DNA from: Pratylenchus scribneri
Lineage: Eukaryota; Nematoda; Chromadorea; Rhabditida; Pratylenchidae
NCBI GenBank assembly: GCA_030063045.1
Contig: JAQSEB010000046.1
Coordinates: 1,674,001 to 1,738,000, forward strand
Direction: 5' to 3'
DNA length: 64,000 nt
The position numbers and the translations under genes are program-made. The notes beneath the pieces are model-generated. The model worked only from the letters and a program-made list of their open reading frames with translations, was not told where the DNA came from and made no database searches. Positions 48,089 through 59,575 of this stretch are shown here, in pieces (positions within the stretch are counted from its first letter, which is position 1; each line of letters opens with the position of its first letter).

Positions 48089-50503
48089 TATGAAGGTTAT
48101 TACAAAACGCCAATATATGTGATTGAAGAATATCGAATTCCAGAAGCTGCTTTGAACAGCTTTGGATTACCCTATGACTATGGATCAGTGATGCATTATC
48201 AGTCCATGTGGATTCAAGATAGAAGCGGGTATTTCAACAATTTCAAGGGAAAAATATACATATTTGTTAAATCCCTTCAGTAAAAAAGTCTATGAATATA
48301 TTCCCTATTTGCGAGCTTATCAGCATTCAATCCGGAATGATGCTAACAATGGACTGTCATATAGAGATGCAAAGTTGCTCAATCAATTTTATTGCAATGA
48401 TTCAAAAATAAATTGTTGGTTTTTAAAATTTTTTCTTTCCAATTTGGAACATTTAAAATATAATGATAATTTAAATATAATTTGTAATTACTAAAAGATT
48501 TAAATATTAAACAGATCAAAATAAATAATTCGAGATTTTAAAAATTTTAACAACCAGAGCTAAATATAAATAATAGAAATTGGTCAATACAGAGTCAATG
48601 TTTTAAATTTTTATTTATTTAAATGGTTTTAGTTCCCTGTGAAAAACATCGTAAAATTCAATGTAAAAATGATGGCTATCAGGATCCATTAGACTGTTCA
48701 AAATGCCGTTGTCCAAATGGTTTTGCCGGAAAATATTGTGATGATATTGCTAAAAATGGTCTTAAGAGTCAAATTAAATCAAAGTTATTCTATATTAATT
48801 CAGATGCAAATAAATGTCAAGGTAAATTAAATGGAAATACAATAAAAGAACAATTGATTAATCCTCTGATGGGTATGATAACAAAATTTGAGGGAAGCAT
48901 AATTGGCAATGGACATTGTTATTGGATTATAAAGGTGGATATTATAAATATTCTGATACGTAAAATTTTTAAATGCTATTCTATTTTAGCCATTCAATAA
49001 AGAAGGTAACCCTGTTGAAATCAAGGGGATTGCCATCAAAAATTATAGCAGTACCAAATGTGCCAGTACTTTGAATGAAGAAAATTGCGGTACCGACAAA
49101 TGGATTTATCCATGCCCCGATTATTTGCGCATTCAATTCCAGCCATCAAAGATAGATTCTGGCAAATACCATTTTTATATTACACTTTACTCACAATAAG
49201 TATTAATTAAACCTTAGGTGCACGTGTTTGTTGTCAACAGCAACTCCCATTGGTGATTACGGATGAGCGTGGAAAGGAAAATGGGACAGAAATTGGCGAA
49301 GTTTTATTGGATTTGCATGTTACCGATGGTGGATTCAATTCACGAATTGACTTTGAAATTGAAATTTCAACAGGTTAAACAAAATAAATTACGAATATTA
49401 ATAGGAAAACATATTGCTTATTTTAATAAAATTATGCCAAAATATATCAAAATATTAGCTCTGTACATTTTAAATTTAATTAAAAATTCGTCACAAACAT
49501 TCCTAAAATTTGAATGGATCGTCATGAATTTTTCTAATCCTATTTATATTATATAAAATTTATTTTTTCCAAATTAAATTATAAAAAAAATATAACCCAA
49601 TTTTAAAACATTATTTTTATAATGTATTTATATTTAGACCATCTCAAAACGAATTCTTCTTGTAATTGTCCTGATCCTATGAAACTTTGGAAAAGTGAAC
49701 GCCAACCAGATGTGAAAGCCAGCTGGTTTAACAATAACAACAATAATCACGATGAATGTATGCCAAATGTGGATTTTTACTGTAAACTTCCCGACCACCC
49801 TGACCCGAATATTGAAACGCACTTTTTGGTGGTTTCAATGCATTTTTTAAATTTAATTTTAATAATTTTTAAGTTTAATTCACTTGAAATGAACAATACC
49901 GCCAGAATCATAGATCGAATAATTATAGGTAAGGAAAATATTTATTTATGATTTAATAGAGTCCAAAATGGTAGAATTTGATAAAGTTTCACAAACTTTG
50001 CAAAACTAGAGCAGAGGCTTTGTTGGGTGGAAAATTTTAATAAAGCTGCGAAATTGTCACATTAATAAAAAAAATTTTTTCTGAAATTACACTTTTAAAA
50101 AGACATTTGAAATCTTCATTAAAATGAAGATTCAATCCTGCCTAATTCCGACCCAATTAAGTTCATTAATAGTTACTCCATATTCGATTCGTTTCGAATT
50201 AATCAATAATAATAACATACCAAAAAAAAAAATAAATATTATTATAGTGAATGATAAAGGCGAAAAAATAAAGGAAATACTTTTGGGTGCAGTGCTGATG
50301 ATCACAATTAATTGTCTGGTATAAGTTTTTTTTATAAAAAAATTAAATATATTTAAAATAAAAAATAGGATGGGATTAACGGCCATGATGCACCATTTTG
50401 GGCTCTTCTTTTGAATGGAACTAATGGAGAGAAAATGCCGCCAATTAGAGTTGATGAAGTGTTCTGCTACAATCAAACTATTCGTCGAGGGAATTGGAAA
50501 TAA
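48089..50503 (+). pseudogene. astacin metalloprotease, 5'-truncated and disrupted
   Basis: The first recognised exon (48089-48414) has the astacin Met-turn region LPYDYGSVMHY and a following EKYTYLLNP...LSYRDAKLLNQFYC, but the two parts lie in different frames, with a one-base shift near 48250. Exon 48633-48934 supplies an EGF-like module (KCRCPNGFAGKYC) and the start of a CUB-like domain, continued in 48990-49199. There a TAA at 49197 and a frame change precede TLGARVCC at about 49215. Further exons 49638-49828 (Cys/Trp-rich), 49874-49928 and 50369-50503 look like the C-terminal part. The zinc-binding HExxHxxGxxH exon is absent upstream, where the retroelement lies. Nematode astacins are secreted proteases; this copy is probably dead, although short-intron misreading of one lesion cannot be excluded. 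Confidence 0.75.
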
Positions 50504-50800
50504 ATTTGAATGAATATTTATTTATTTATTTTTGTAAGATTTCTTATATCCTAACAAATTTTCAATTATTTCTATGAGAGGCACAAAGTTTAAAATATGC
50601 AAAAATAATGAAAATTTGTTTTTCGCGACTAAATGTGTTTAATTAATGAACTAAAGCAAGAAAACAAATAGCGATGCAATATTTTTAAATGTTGCTCCAG
50701 TTTTTAAATTGAATCTAATTTTCAATTACTGTAGTAAAACTATATTCTTTATTTCTTCCTCATCAATTGTCATAATAAAGTATATAGGAATAAACCATTC
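50504..50800. other. short intergenic between convergent genes
   Basis: AT-rich space between the astacin remnant (plus) and the basic-tailed secreted gene (minus), with nothing recognised beyond AATAAA-like signals. Confidence 0.4.
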
Positions 50801-52054
50801 TTATTTTCCAAATTTGCCCCTCAAGATTCTGGGCATTCTTCGAAGAAATTTGCCCAGCCGATTGAAGCGTGATTTCTTTTGCTGAGGTCGAACGTTAGAG
50901 ACTAAAAAGAATAAAAAAATAGAAGGAAAATTGTAAGCTATTTCAATTTCATCAGCTAATTTAAATGATTTAAAGTGAATTCAATTGCAAAAAGAAATGT
51001 ACAATTCTGACCTAAATATGGCTAGAAAAATACAAAAATAAGTGTGACAATTTTTCATGTTTTTGTTCATACATAATTTGGCCAATAATTTACAATTTTC
51101 GATTAAAAATATATTGTAGTAAATCTTGAAACTTCTGTCTATCCCGATATTGGCATTTTATGATTATTGTATATCCTTAATCTATGACTAATAGATTCAT
51201 CTGTGGGTCAATTTTATTAATAAGGTTTCAGTTTGAAATTGATTTAAATAGTTTGAAACTATGTTTGACATTTAACATTTTTGGGTTGGGCTAGGATTAG
51301 AGTTAGGTACATAAATTTATGTATTAGGATGTCTATAAGATACTGGCTGAGATATGGCCATTAATAAATATCACACACTTAAATGTCTGCCATTATATTA
51401 TTTTTTTTTAGTTAGTGTAAAGGAGAATTGGCGGCTAGACGATTTTGAATTGTCCGAAAAATTGAGTATTGACATACATTTTAGATCATTTAAATTGGTT
51501 AATTATAAAACTGATGAATCGTACTATAATCGCTAAATCTAAATAGTCGAGACAAAAACTACATGTTTTGGGAAAATGTACACGATTTTAAAAAACTGTG
51601 ACCAACCAAATTCAAGCTTCTTCCCCCATTCTGGTGAGGCCTCTTGGTAGTAATTGCGCCCACTTTTATGAAGATACATTGCCGGTGGCATAACCACGTC
51701 GCCAAATACATCTTTCATCATTGATTTGTATTGACGAAAAAAGGATTTAACGGAATCGGACCGTTCAAGTCCACCGGATGCTACGGAATTCACCCGTTCA
51801 ATTCCACCTTGGGAATATCCTCCAGTGTATCCAATGCCACCATTTTGAATTGGATTATTCAATGGGAATTGGGGATTTTGTTTTTCTCGGAAGGCATTTC
51901 GTCGTTGGAGTATAGGACGACGGCTGATAGGTGGGACCAATGCAATGTTAGGACTTCCTGCCAAATCCAAGTAATCGAAATTGCCATCCACATTGAAATT
52001 TTGATTGAATAAATAGAGCAAAAGTAGGAATAATATATACATTATTTTCGTCAT
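50801..52054 (-). CDS. secreted protein with strongly basic C-terminal tail, 2 exons
   Basis: Exons 52054-51607 and 50901-50801 join in phase (one base plus two) into 182 residues. The start MTKIMYILFLLLLYLFNQNF is a clear signal peptide. The middle is rich in Gly, Asn, Ser and Pro without cysteines (PISRRPILQRRNAF, GGIGYTGGYSQGG). The second exon encodes a short tail dense in Arg and Lys (QQKKSRFNRLGKFLRRMPRI, LRGKFGK). The intron of about 700 bases is inferred from a G/GTTGGT donor and a TTTTTAG acceptor; without it the first exon would read on to a stop at 51539. Family not recognised. An extracellular or effector-like role is only suggested by the signal peptide. RR and KK sites could be propeptide cleavage points. 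Confidence 0.6.
51354..51536 (+). other. short open frame in the intron of the minus-strand gene
   Basis: A 60-codon plus-strand frame lies in the intron of the basic-tailed secreted gene. It includes VSVKENWRLDDFELSEKLSI and looks mildly protein-like, and a TTTTTTAG/TTAGTG acceptor precedes the second half at about 51411. I cannot connect it to another exon, and it may be chance. Confidence 0.2.
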
Positions 52055-53040
52055 TTTTAGCTTTTAAATAATTCTTTAAAAATATATTATTTGAAAATTG
52101 TTAAAAGAGGAATTATATAATTTACTCAAAACATCAATGAAGGAATTTGTTAAAATTTATCTAAAAATATTTAATTTTTAGAGTTCATAAAATTTGATAA
52201 AATTTAATTCCATTGTAGGCCATATTCTTAATGAACCATAGCATAAAATTTATTCCAAGTTTCAAAATTCTAAATATTTAAATTTTTGTAGACTTAAAAA
52301 TGATAATTTTTAGGTCCGAAAATTTTTTGCTAGATTCAATGATTTTATATGGTATGTTGTTAATATTATCACATCAATAAAAAATTTATTTAGAATTTTA
52401 AGAAATAAAAAGGCAATGATGTTATGATCAATTGGAATATTTTATTCGCTGCAGATTTATTGAGAAAAATTTTATTGAAATAATTAATTCTAAAAATGTA
52501 AATTGTAAATGATATGGAAGATTTTATAGCCAAAAAATATAAATTAAAAATTTTGATAAAATTTTAAAAATTAAATAATTGGATAAATAATGAAAAAAAA
52601 AATTTTATAATTTTAATTTTTAAGTTTTCTTAGTATCACTTCCACCATTTCAATATTCCTACATTGTTCGAGGGCCAATTTTTTATCACCTTCTTTAACG
52701 TCATTTCTATTCAATGGGAAAAAAAATTATTAAAAAAAATCAAATTCTAGCTATAATTCATGAATAATTACTAAGTCATTGTCATATAGCATTCATTGTA
52801 TATGAAAAATTGTTCAATTGAATTAGAGGGCATAGTTTGATGGGACTTAAAATAAATTAATTACCCTATTTGTTCTATTATTTTTATAATTTTAGTGTGC
52901 ATACATAAACCAATTTCAATCGAAAAATATTTGTATTTGATAAATACTGTATTGAATTTGAAATTTTTATCTTTTTTAAATACAATTGAAAGTATTGCAA
53001 TTATGTATTCCAATTTTTCTTCTATAATGTCCCATTTTGT
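52055..53040. other. intergenic with possible extra minus-strand exons
   Basis: 52055-52610 is featureless. On the minus strand, 53038-52860 is open and continues the frame of the Cys-rich gene beyond its TAA (reading TKWDIIEEKLEYIIAILSI), and 52715-52613 reads NDVKEGDKKLALEQCRNIEM then a stop. These may be exons of a longer or older gene; neither has a recognised domain. Confidence 0.3.
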
Positions 53041-53414
53041 TTATACATCGCCAGCATCTTTAATTTTCTTGAATTTGCGATTCGAAACAACAGTCGCGCA
53101 ACAATCTATCTCTTTGCTGCAATCCTTCTTACAATTTGGGTGTTTCTCGCATTCATCCTTTGGTATGTCGGAGCAAAATGCGTCCTAAATCATATTAATT
53201 TACCAATATTTTAAATGAAAATTATTGTAAATTTTGCAATCGAATTGAAAAATATTTTTTAATTTTATTTTAAAAATAGAAAAAATTTAATTTTCAGTAT
53301 AAAATATTAATTAATTTATTTATGATTTACCTCATCGATTGATGAAGCCATGAAAATTTCAAGAGAAATAATCAGAAAAACGAAAAAGCAGAATTCGATT
53401 AAATTTGAATTCAT
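53041..53414 (-). CDS. small secreted six-cysteine protein (ShK-like)
   Basis: Two exons, 53414-53331 and 53184-53041, join in phase into 75 residues. MNSNLIEFCFFVFLIISLEI is a signal peptide, probably cut near MASS. The mature part has six cysteines spaced C-x7-C-x5-C-x3-C-x5-CC with CSDIPKDEC at its start, similar to but not exactly an ShK-type module, and a basic Lys-rich tail. Nematodes secrete many such small domains, often beside astacins. The frame remains open beyond the TAA (see 52055-53040), so the true C-terminus could differ. Activity is not predictable from the sequence. Confidence 0.6.
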
Positions 53415-53941
53415 TTTTTTTAAATATCTAAAATTTTTTTCTAAAAATGAAATAATTTTTAAATTGTTTGAATAAAATATGAAAAGGGAAAAAAAAATAT
53501 TTGATTTTTTCCAATTTAAATTTTCATGAATAAATTTTTTTTAAAAAGGCTGTAAAGGTGAATGAATAAATAATCTTAAAAGAAGAATAATATTTGCTCC
53601 GCCTAGATCTTTTTAATTTAAATAAAATAAATAATAGAAAATTCAATAGAACTATAAAAAAAGTAATAAATCTCTCGTTTAAAAAAAATAATGAATAAGG
53701 CATTATTTCATTTGGAAAGACCAAAATGACATATTTCAATTTATTATTATATTTGTTCAGTGTAAAAAGTTTATATTTTCATGATTTATCAAATGTGTTT
53801 TCCGAATTAAATAAAAGAAAGAATGTTTTTTAAAATCAAAATAGATCCATCAAACTTTTCATTTCTTATATTCAAATCCAAAATTCATCAATTATTGGTT
53901 CATATTTATTCATTCACTTTCTTGCTTTCTTCTGCTCTGCA
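53415..53941. other. intergenic, AT-rich
   Basis: Very AT-rich spacer between the 3' end of the MATH-BTB gene and the start of the Cys-rich gene, both on the minus strand. No feature is recognised apart from the presumed promoter of the latter. Confidence 0.4.
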
Positions 53942-56050
53942 TTAAATTCCAAGCATTCGCAAATGTTCCTCCATAAGTAATTCCCATCCATCCGATGCTT
54001 TCACCTTTAATGTTTAATAAAATAAATAATTAGGAATAATTTTTAAATTATATAAAGGTATGTGTAATAAAACTAAACGAAAATATTTTATTTTTGTATA
54101 ATTAAATGTCGCACATTAATTTAGATCTAGACTACAAAGCAAAGTTTGAAAATATCGGTATAGTTTCTTTTTCTTTACAAAGATAGTTAAATTTGACAAA
54201 AAATAATACCAAATTTATATATATAATCCAAAACCAAAACTATCCTTTTATAAAAAAATTTTTGTAAAATTTTAGAATTCGAATTTTTTGACCCAAAATA
54301 ATAAATATATGTCTATTTCACCTGTTTTTCATGTTTCCGAATATATTCAATTGCATACAATTTCAATTGCTCCGCCGAATGGAGTGTTGCTAAAATCAGA
54401 CGTTCGCATGCATTTTTCACGCTCATTGATTGGGCCAATTCACGCTCACAAATAATCTGTCGTTGCAATTTAGAATAATTATGATTCAATGGCCTTCTTT
54501 TAATTCTTACTTGGAGTCGCACAAGTTCGTATTTATCAGCGGCTGCCAACAATTCACCACCAATATTTGTGAAATTTAGAGCACTTTCATTGTAATAGCT
54601 AAATATTTCAATCAATTAAAATATTCGGAATTATTTGGATACATTTTTATGAAATTAAAAAATTAAGCAATTAAAAATTTTTACAAATTATTTTGGAAAA
54701 ATAAAACAAAAAAAAATTTCGCAGTTTTATTTCTTAAATATTCTTAAGAAAATAAGTATGTAATTAAAATAAATAAATTTTTCACAAATTTCATATTTTA
54801 AAATTTAACATCTTTTATCAAAAAACTTACATGAATTGCAGCATTTGCTTCAGCACATTCGAATCAAAATCAGGAATATTGATTTTATTTTCAAGCGATT
54901 CCAACAATTCATGCTCAAACATTGCTGCAAATACGGGAGAACGACAAGCCAAAATGCATTTGTTAGCCTTCAAATAATAACATTTAATTTAAAATATATT
55001 TTCTATTTTTCTCACCGGGATTTTCTTATTATCCGAGGAGATAATTGTACAGTCCGAAAGATGAATTTGCTCGAGCAAAATGGCAATATCCTCTTCAGGT
55101 TTACTCTCTGCGGGAACATTGATTTTCGGCATATCTTCGCTGTTAATCTGCTAGACATTTTGACAAACATTTATTAGAAAGTTCAAAATTTACCATTTCC
55201 TTAAAATTGTAAATTTTGCATAGAATTGTAAGTGTGTCATCGGGAAGTAATTCATTTTTGGGGTCAAAAAGGAATTCCTTTTTCATGAAAGCAGCAAAAC
55301 CAAATGATATTTTTATTTTGTCATAAATGTTGGTCTTTTCGAATAAATCTAAATTTATAAATTTATTTTAAAATATAAATTAATGATCAAAAACCTTTTT
55401 TGAACGCATCAACTCCCTTGTTGTTCTTGATCGTAAAGTTTAAATTTGTATGCAAAAATCCAGGATGATAATACAATGTTTTACCACTTCGAGACCAATA
55501 TGATTTCTAAAATTAAATGAAATTTATTGTAAATTTAAAAATCATTTTTTAAATCCTCTCTATAATTTTCTTAAAAACATTTTATAACCAACTAAATTTT
55601 AATTGAAATATTAATTCTTCATAAAATCTATTCATTCATTTCATAATAAATATAAATATTATTTTACCAAATATGAAGGATTTAGCTCAGCATAAATTGA
55701 AATGTGATCCAAAGACTCTTGGCTACTACCATTTGGATAAATTTTTAATTGCCATTCTTGTTTGTTACCATCCATGTCTATTGCCCTATAAATTTGTTTG
55801 TTAATATAAAAAACTATCTTATTATTAATACGTGAAATTTGCCGACTCCAAATATTCTCCATTTTTCAGATTACGAAGAGAAAAATGATCAATCTGATAT
55901 TGGGAAAAAAATGAATCAAATTTAAATAAAAGCATACCATCCAAATGAATTCTTTCCTAAAAATAAAAAATTAAATTTATTCCTTTTTAAATATTTTTAT
56001 TACTTTGCAATTTGCAATTCACTACGGCAAAATTCCGTATTATTCGACAT
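53942..56050 (-). CDS. MATH-BTB (BATH/SPOP-like) protein, 11 exons, complete
   Basis: Eleven exons join in phase into 356 residues: 56050-56004, 55956-55938, 55893-55832, 55785-55668, 55506-55395, 55348-55194, 55150-55016, 54967-54831, 54598-54511, 54456-54322, 54004-53942. Residues about 15-155 form a MATH domain (EFIWMIDHFSLRN, WQLKIYPNG, FTIKN, DTLTILCKIYNF). Residues about 170-300 form a BTB domain (LSDCTIISSDNKKIPANKCI, ACRSPVFAAMFEH, AAADKYELVRLQ, NACERLILATLHSAEQL). A short helical BACK-like tail follows (GWELLMEEHLRML). Such proteins are substrate adaptors for Cullin-3 ubiquitin ligases: MATH selects the target and BTB binds Cul3 and dimerises. The tiny 19-base second exon is needed to keep phase. 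The gene is divergent from the SPRY gene at 59879, with which it shares an upstream sequence. Confidence 0.92.
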
Positions 56051-56740
56051 TTCAAGATTTAATATTTAAAATTGTATGCAAATGTTGAATTATCTGAATT
56101 GAAAAATTTTTGAATAAATTTAATTGTGAAATTAATATATTCACGCACGAATTGCTATTTAAATGAGAATTTGACTTTAAAATTATTTTCTTAAATACAT
56201 ACAATTAAGATTTTAAGAATTATTATACTAGTAGAAATGAAATGAGTACAAATTAAAAGTATATGGAATTTTGATGTAAGTTTTATTGCATTAGATTCCA
56301 TTTTCAAATTTACTTAATAAGAGTAAAAATTAATCTGAAAAATTTGTTTTGATGTGGAAAAGGAAAATTCGTGTTTGGTAATTTCGTAAGATTTATTGAA
56401 TAAAATACTGGGTAATTTGAAAAGAATAAAATTTCATTTAAAGAAGACAGGGTGGGTAAGAATAAAATGGGATAAATTCCATGCATTGATCGCGGATGGA
56501 TAGAATTGCGAAAGGATGCAATGGGCGGTGGCCGGTGGGTAACAGCAAAGTCATTTTTGCATCCATCATCCTTCTAATCTCTAAATGTAGACTTTGGACG
56601 AAAAGGATAGGATGTTGCGGCCATCAACAATGTGTATGTGCAGACATTTTCGTGTAGTGAGAGTGTTTTTCTTATAGATTTAGAGAAAAATGATGATATA
56701 TAGGCTGCGAAAAGATGAGCTTGGTTGGTGCTTTATTAAA
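56051..56740. other. upstream region of the MATH-BTB gene
   Basis: This is the presumed promoter side of the MATH-BTB gene. It contains the 112-base block shared with the SPRY gene (56420-56533). The rest is AT-rich, with nothing else recognised. Confidence 0.5.
56420..56533 (-). promoter_or_regulatory. shared upstream block, MATH-BTB side
   Basis: A 112-base block 370-483 bases upstream of the MATH-BTB start is similar, in inverted orientation, to 59464-59575 upstream of the SPRY gene. Best-conserved pieces are AATTCCATG(C/G)ATTGAT, TGGATAGAATTGCGAAAG and CAATGGGC(G/T)GTGG. In both cases the block has the same orientation relative to its gene. A shared promoter module is one explanation, an old inverted duplication another. 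Confidence 0.5.
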
Positions 56741-57171
56741 GGGTGTGCATTATTTTGCCGAAAGATTTAAATGGTTTTGCCGAAAAAATGTATTATTTTG
56801 CCGAAAGATCAGTTTTTTGATTATAACTCTTTTGTGCTTGATCCTAGACCCCCAAACCATTTAGCATATTTGTAGAGCTCATCGAGACGCGTCGATTGAC
56901 CTATATATTGTCGGGGTTTGGCGAAAATTAAAGGTATTAAACCGTCTAAACCATATTTTGGTTTTTGGTTTATAACTTTTTGGTTTGGGTTTAAACCCAG
57001 ACAAACTATACATCAATCGGCGCGTCTCGATGAGCTCTACAAATATACTAAATGGTTTGGGGGTCTAGGATCAAGCACAAAAGAGTTCTAATCAAAAAAC
57101 TGATCTTTCGGCAAAATCATGCATTTTTTCGGCAAAACCATTTAAATCTTTCGGCAAAATAATATTATCTC
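56741..57171. mobile_element. 431-bp foldback element with 10-bp duplication
   Basis: Two arms of about 165 bases face each other: ATTATTTTGCCGAAAG... GAGCTCATCGAGACGCG (from 56750) and its reverse complement ending CTTTCGGCAAAATAAT (to 57164). The direct repeats CTTTATTAAA at 56731-56740 and 57172-57181 form a perfect 10-base target duplication. The centre carries AAACCGTCTAAACC, the tail of the dispersed SINE-like family at 14757. No coding capacity. Long arms and a 9-10 base duplication suggest a Mutator-like origin. Confidence 0.9.
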
Positions 57172-57181
57172 CTTTATTAAA

Positions 57182-57720
57182 AATTCAATTCTTATGTTGA
57201 GAAGGTGTTTCGCATCTTTTACTTTTTTAATAACAAACAAAGTAATAAGGAGTAATTTCATCATTTATTTAATAAATATAATCAATAATATTAACTATAG
57301 CTGGATTTCCAATAGGTAATTTTTTGTTTTTTTTTTTATTTTTATGCATTTAGAATGGTGAAATTTTCTTTCCTTTTACATATGGTAAATAGGTCAAAAT
57401 CAAAACAAATGCTTAAAAATGATTCATTCATTTACATTATTTTTATTTTATGTGCTCTTTCCCACTAATCCAAAACAATAAATGATATTCAAAATAATCA
57501 ATTATGGCTATATTATTTGAAAATTGAAACGTAAAGTCTATGTGTTTGAAAACGATCTAAAAATGCGAATCGCTATAAGCCCAATCAATTTACCCATAAA
57601 TATAATTTTTCGATTATTTATTTTTATCAATTTATTCTGAAAAGTTCTTATATCGATTGTCGATTCCAGCGTCTTTTTTTATTTCAAATTAACAACAGTG
57701 CTAATCAAATTTGATCGCTA
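57182..57720. other. AT-rich, nothing recognised
   Basis: AT-rich DNA to the right of the foldback element. No gene or repeat recognised. Confidence 0.4.
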
Positions 57721-57823
57721 GAAAATGGCGATGCCAAAGTACGACAGCCCCTTATCCTATTGCCTATCCTTTTTCTCTGTCCAACGTCCACATCCACAGT
57801 CCACAATCCACATATTAAAAGAC

Positions 57824-57864
57824 ACGAGCGTTGGGATGCCGCTTCGCGGCATCCCAACGCTCGT
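57824..57864. repeat. perfect GC-rich hairpin, 19-bp stem, 3-base loop
   Basis: ACGAGCGTTGGGATGCCGC is followed by the loop TTC and then its exact reverse complement. A perfect 19-bp, GC-rich stem is out of character with the AT-rich surroundings. It may be the core of a dispersed palindromic repeat; no RNA gene context is visible. Confidence 0.9.
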
Positions 57865-57959
57865 TAAAATCTTCAAAAAATATTGGAATCTGAACACTGG
57901 AAGACTTAATTCATCGAAAACCTATCAGCCCACTCTTCATCAATCATAATTCATGATTT

Positions 57960-58840
57960 TTCATTTATAATTTTCCTCTCATACAATTAGTTTCATCACT
58001 TTTCTTCCTCTCAATCAACTCTTTTCATCTTCCTATTCATCATCCTAATCATTTCTTTTCATCTTCCTATTCATCCTTCCATTCATTTCTATCATTACAT
58101 TCATCTCTTCTCATTCTCACATTAATCTCTTCTTATTCTCTCATACTCTTCTCATATTCCCTTTCATCCTTTCTCATCCTCTCATTCATCTCTTCTTATC
58201 CTCTCATACTCTTCTCATCTTCACATTTATCTCTTCTCATCCTCTCATTCATCCCTCTTCATCTTCCAATCTATCCCCTTTTCATCTTCCTTTTCATCCC
58301 TACTCATCTTCCCTTTCATTTCTTCTCATCCTCTTTCAACCTTCCATTCATCAATTTTCATCCTATAATTCATTTATTTTCATCCTCTCAATCATTTATT
58401 TCCATCCTCTCATTCATCTCTTCTCTTCTTCCCATCCATCTCTTCTCATCCTTCTAAAATTGATCACTTCGTTGATTTCAGCTTTTCCCATTCATCCTTC
58501 CAGCTCTTCCATTCGCTCATCCTTTCTTTTTCATATTTTAAACTTTACATCTTTAATTATCCCCATCAATATTCATCTTTTCATTACCTTCATCCATTTT
58601 CATCCTCACATTCATCTCTTCTCATCTTCCTATTCATCCCTTTCATGCTTCTTCATATTAATCTCTTTTCATCCTTCCATTCATCCTTTTTAATAATCAA
58701 TTCAATCATCACTTCTCATCTTCTTATTCATCCCTTTCATCCATCTTCATATTAATCCCTTTTCATCCTTCCATTCATCCTCACATTAATCGCTTCTAAT
58801 ATTCCCAAGTTTTTCTTCATAAAACATTTTGTGATTTTGT
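57960..58840. repeat. pyrimidine-rich degenerate tandem repeat
   Basis: Nearly 0.9 kb of plus-strand C/T-rich sequence built from TTCATC, TCTTCTCATCCTCTCATTC and TTCCTATTCATCC-type units with a loose period of about 20. No coding potential. Long polypyrimidine tracts can form unusual helices, but nothing specific is shown here. Confidence 0.9.
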
Positions 58841-58944
58841 TGATTTAAACATGTATTTTTGTTAGTTCAAATTTGTTTCCAAACTATTGTTTCAATTTCA
58901 TTATATATTCAGTCATTTTCTATCCATTATCTTAATTGCTTAAA

Positions 58945-58984
58945 GGAGCGCCCGGTCGCCGCTGGCGCGGCTCCCGGCCGCTCC
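58945..58984. repeat. second GC-rich palindrome
   Basis: A 40-base patch starting GGAGCG and ending CGCTCC. Outer arms GGAGCG-x-CCGG and CCGG-x-CGCTCC pair with one mismatch, and an inner stem GCCGC/GCGGC can form. Like the hairpin at 57824, it is an abrupt GC island in AT-rich DNA. Confidence 0.75.
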
Positions 58985-59463
58985 TATTGTAAATTTTCAA
59001 TTCTTCTCATATTCTTTTTTTGTCATTTTACATTCCCAGCAATACATTTTACTTAAATTTTAATAAAAAAGTATTATTTATAACAATTTAGTTAAAATAA
59101 TTTAATTAAAATGATGAACTATGTTTTTTTATATTCCACCAAAAAAATATTTTTATTTTAATTTACTTTATTTCTTTATATTTATACTCTAAAATCTCTT
59201 TTTCTTTATTTCTTCACTCTATTATTTATTTTTCTTTTTATTCCTTTACTTGATCAATTATTTTTGGATAAAAAGTCAAAAAATTTAAAAAGACAAAATG
59301 CCAAAAAATAAATATTTAACTCGTAATTTTTAGCGTGACGGACTAACATGGCTCGCTTAGTATATAGGATAAAGAAGTATGAATATGAATTGTGGTGAAG
59401 AGAAGAATTTCCATTTTAGTTCTATATCAGAAATTTGTATAGGTATTTTGACTTGACTCCCCC
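58985..59463. other. AT-rich, nothing recognised
   Basis: AT-rich sequence between the GC palindrome and the upstream block of the SPRY gene; no feature recognised. Confidence 0.4.
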
Positions 59464-59575
59464 ACAGCCCATTGCCATTCTTTCGCAATTCTATCCAAAA
59501 TTTAATCAATCCATGGAATTTGTCTAATTTGATTCTTACAAAACTGCATTCTTTTAATAGAATTTTATTCTCTTA
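59464..59575 (+). promoter_or_regulatory. shared upstream block, SPRY side
   Basis: Read on the minus strand, this block resembles 56420-56533, with the same order of conserved pieces, among them TGGATAGAATTGCGAAAG without a single mismatch. It lies 304-415 bases upstream of the SPRY gene start. Confidence 0.5.
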
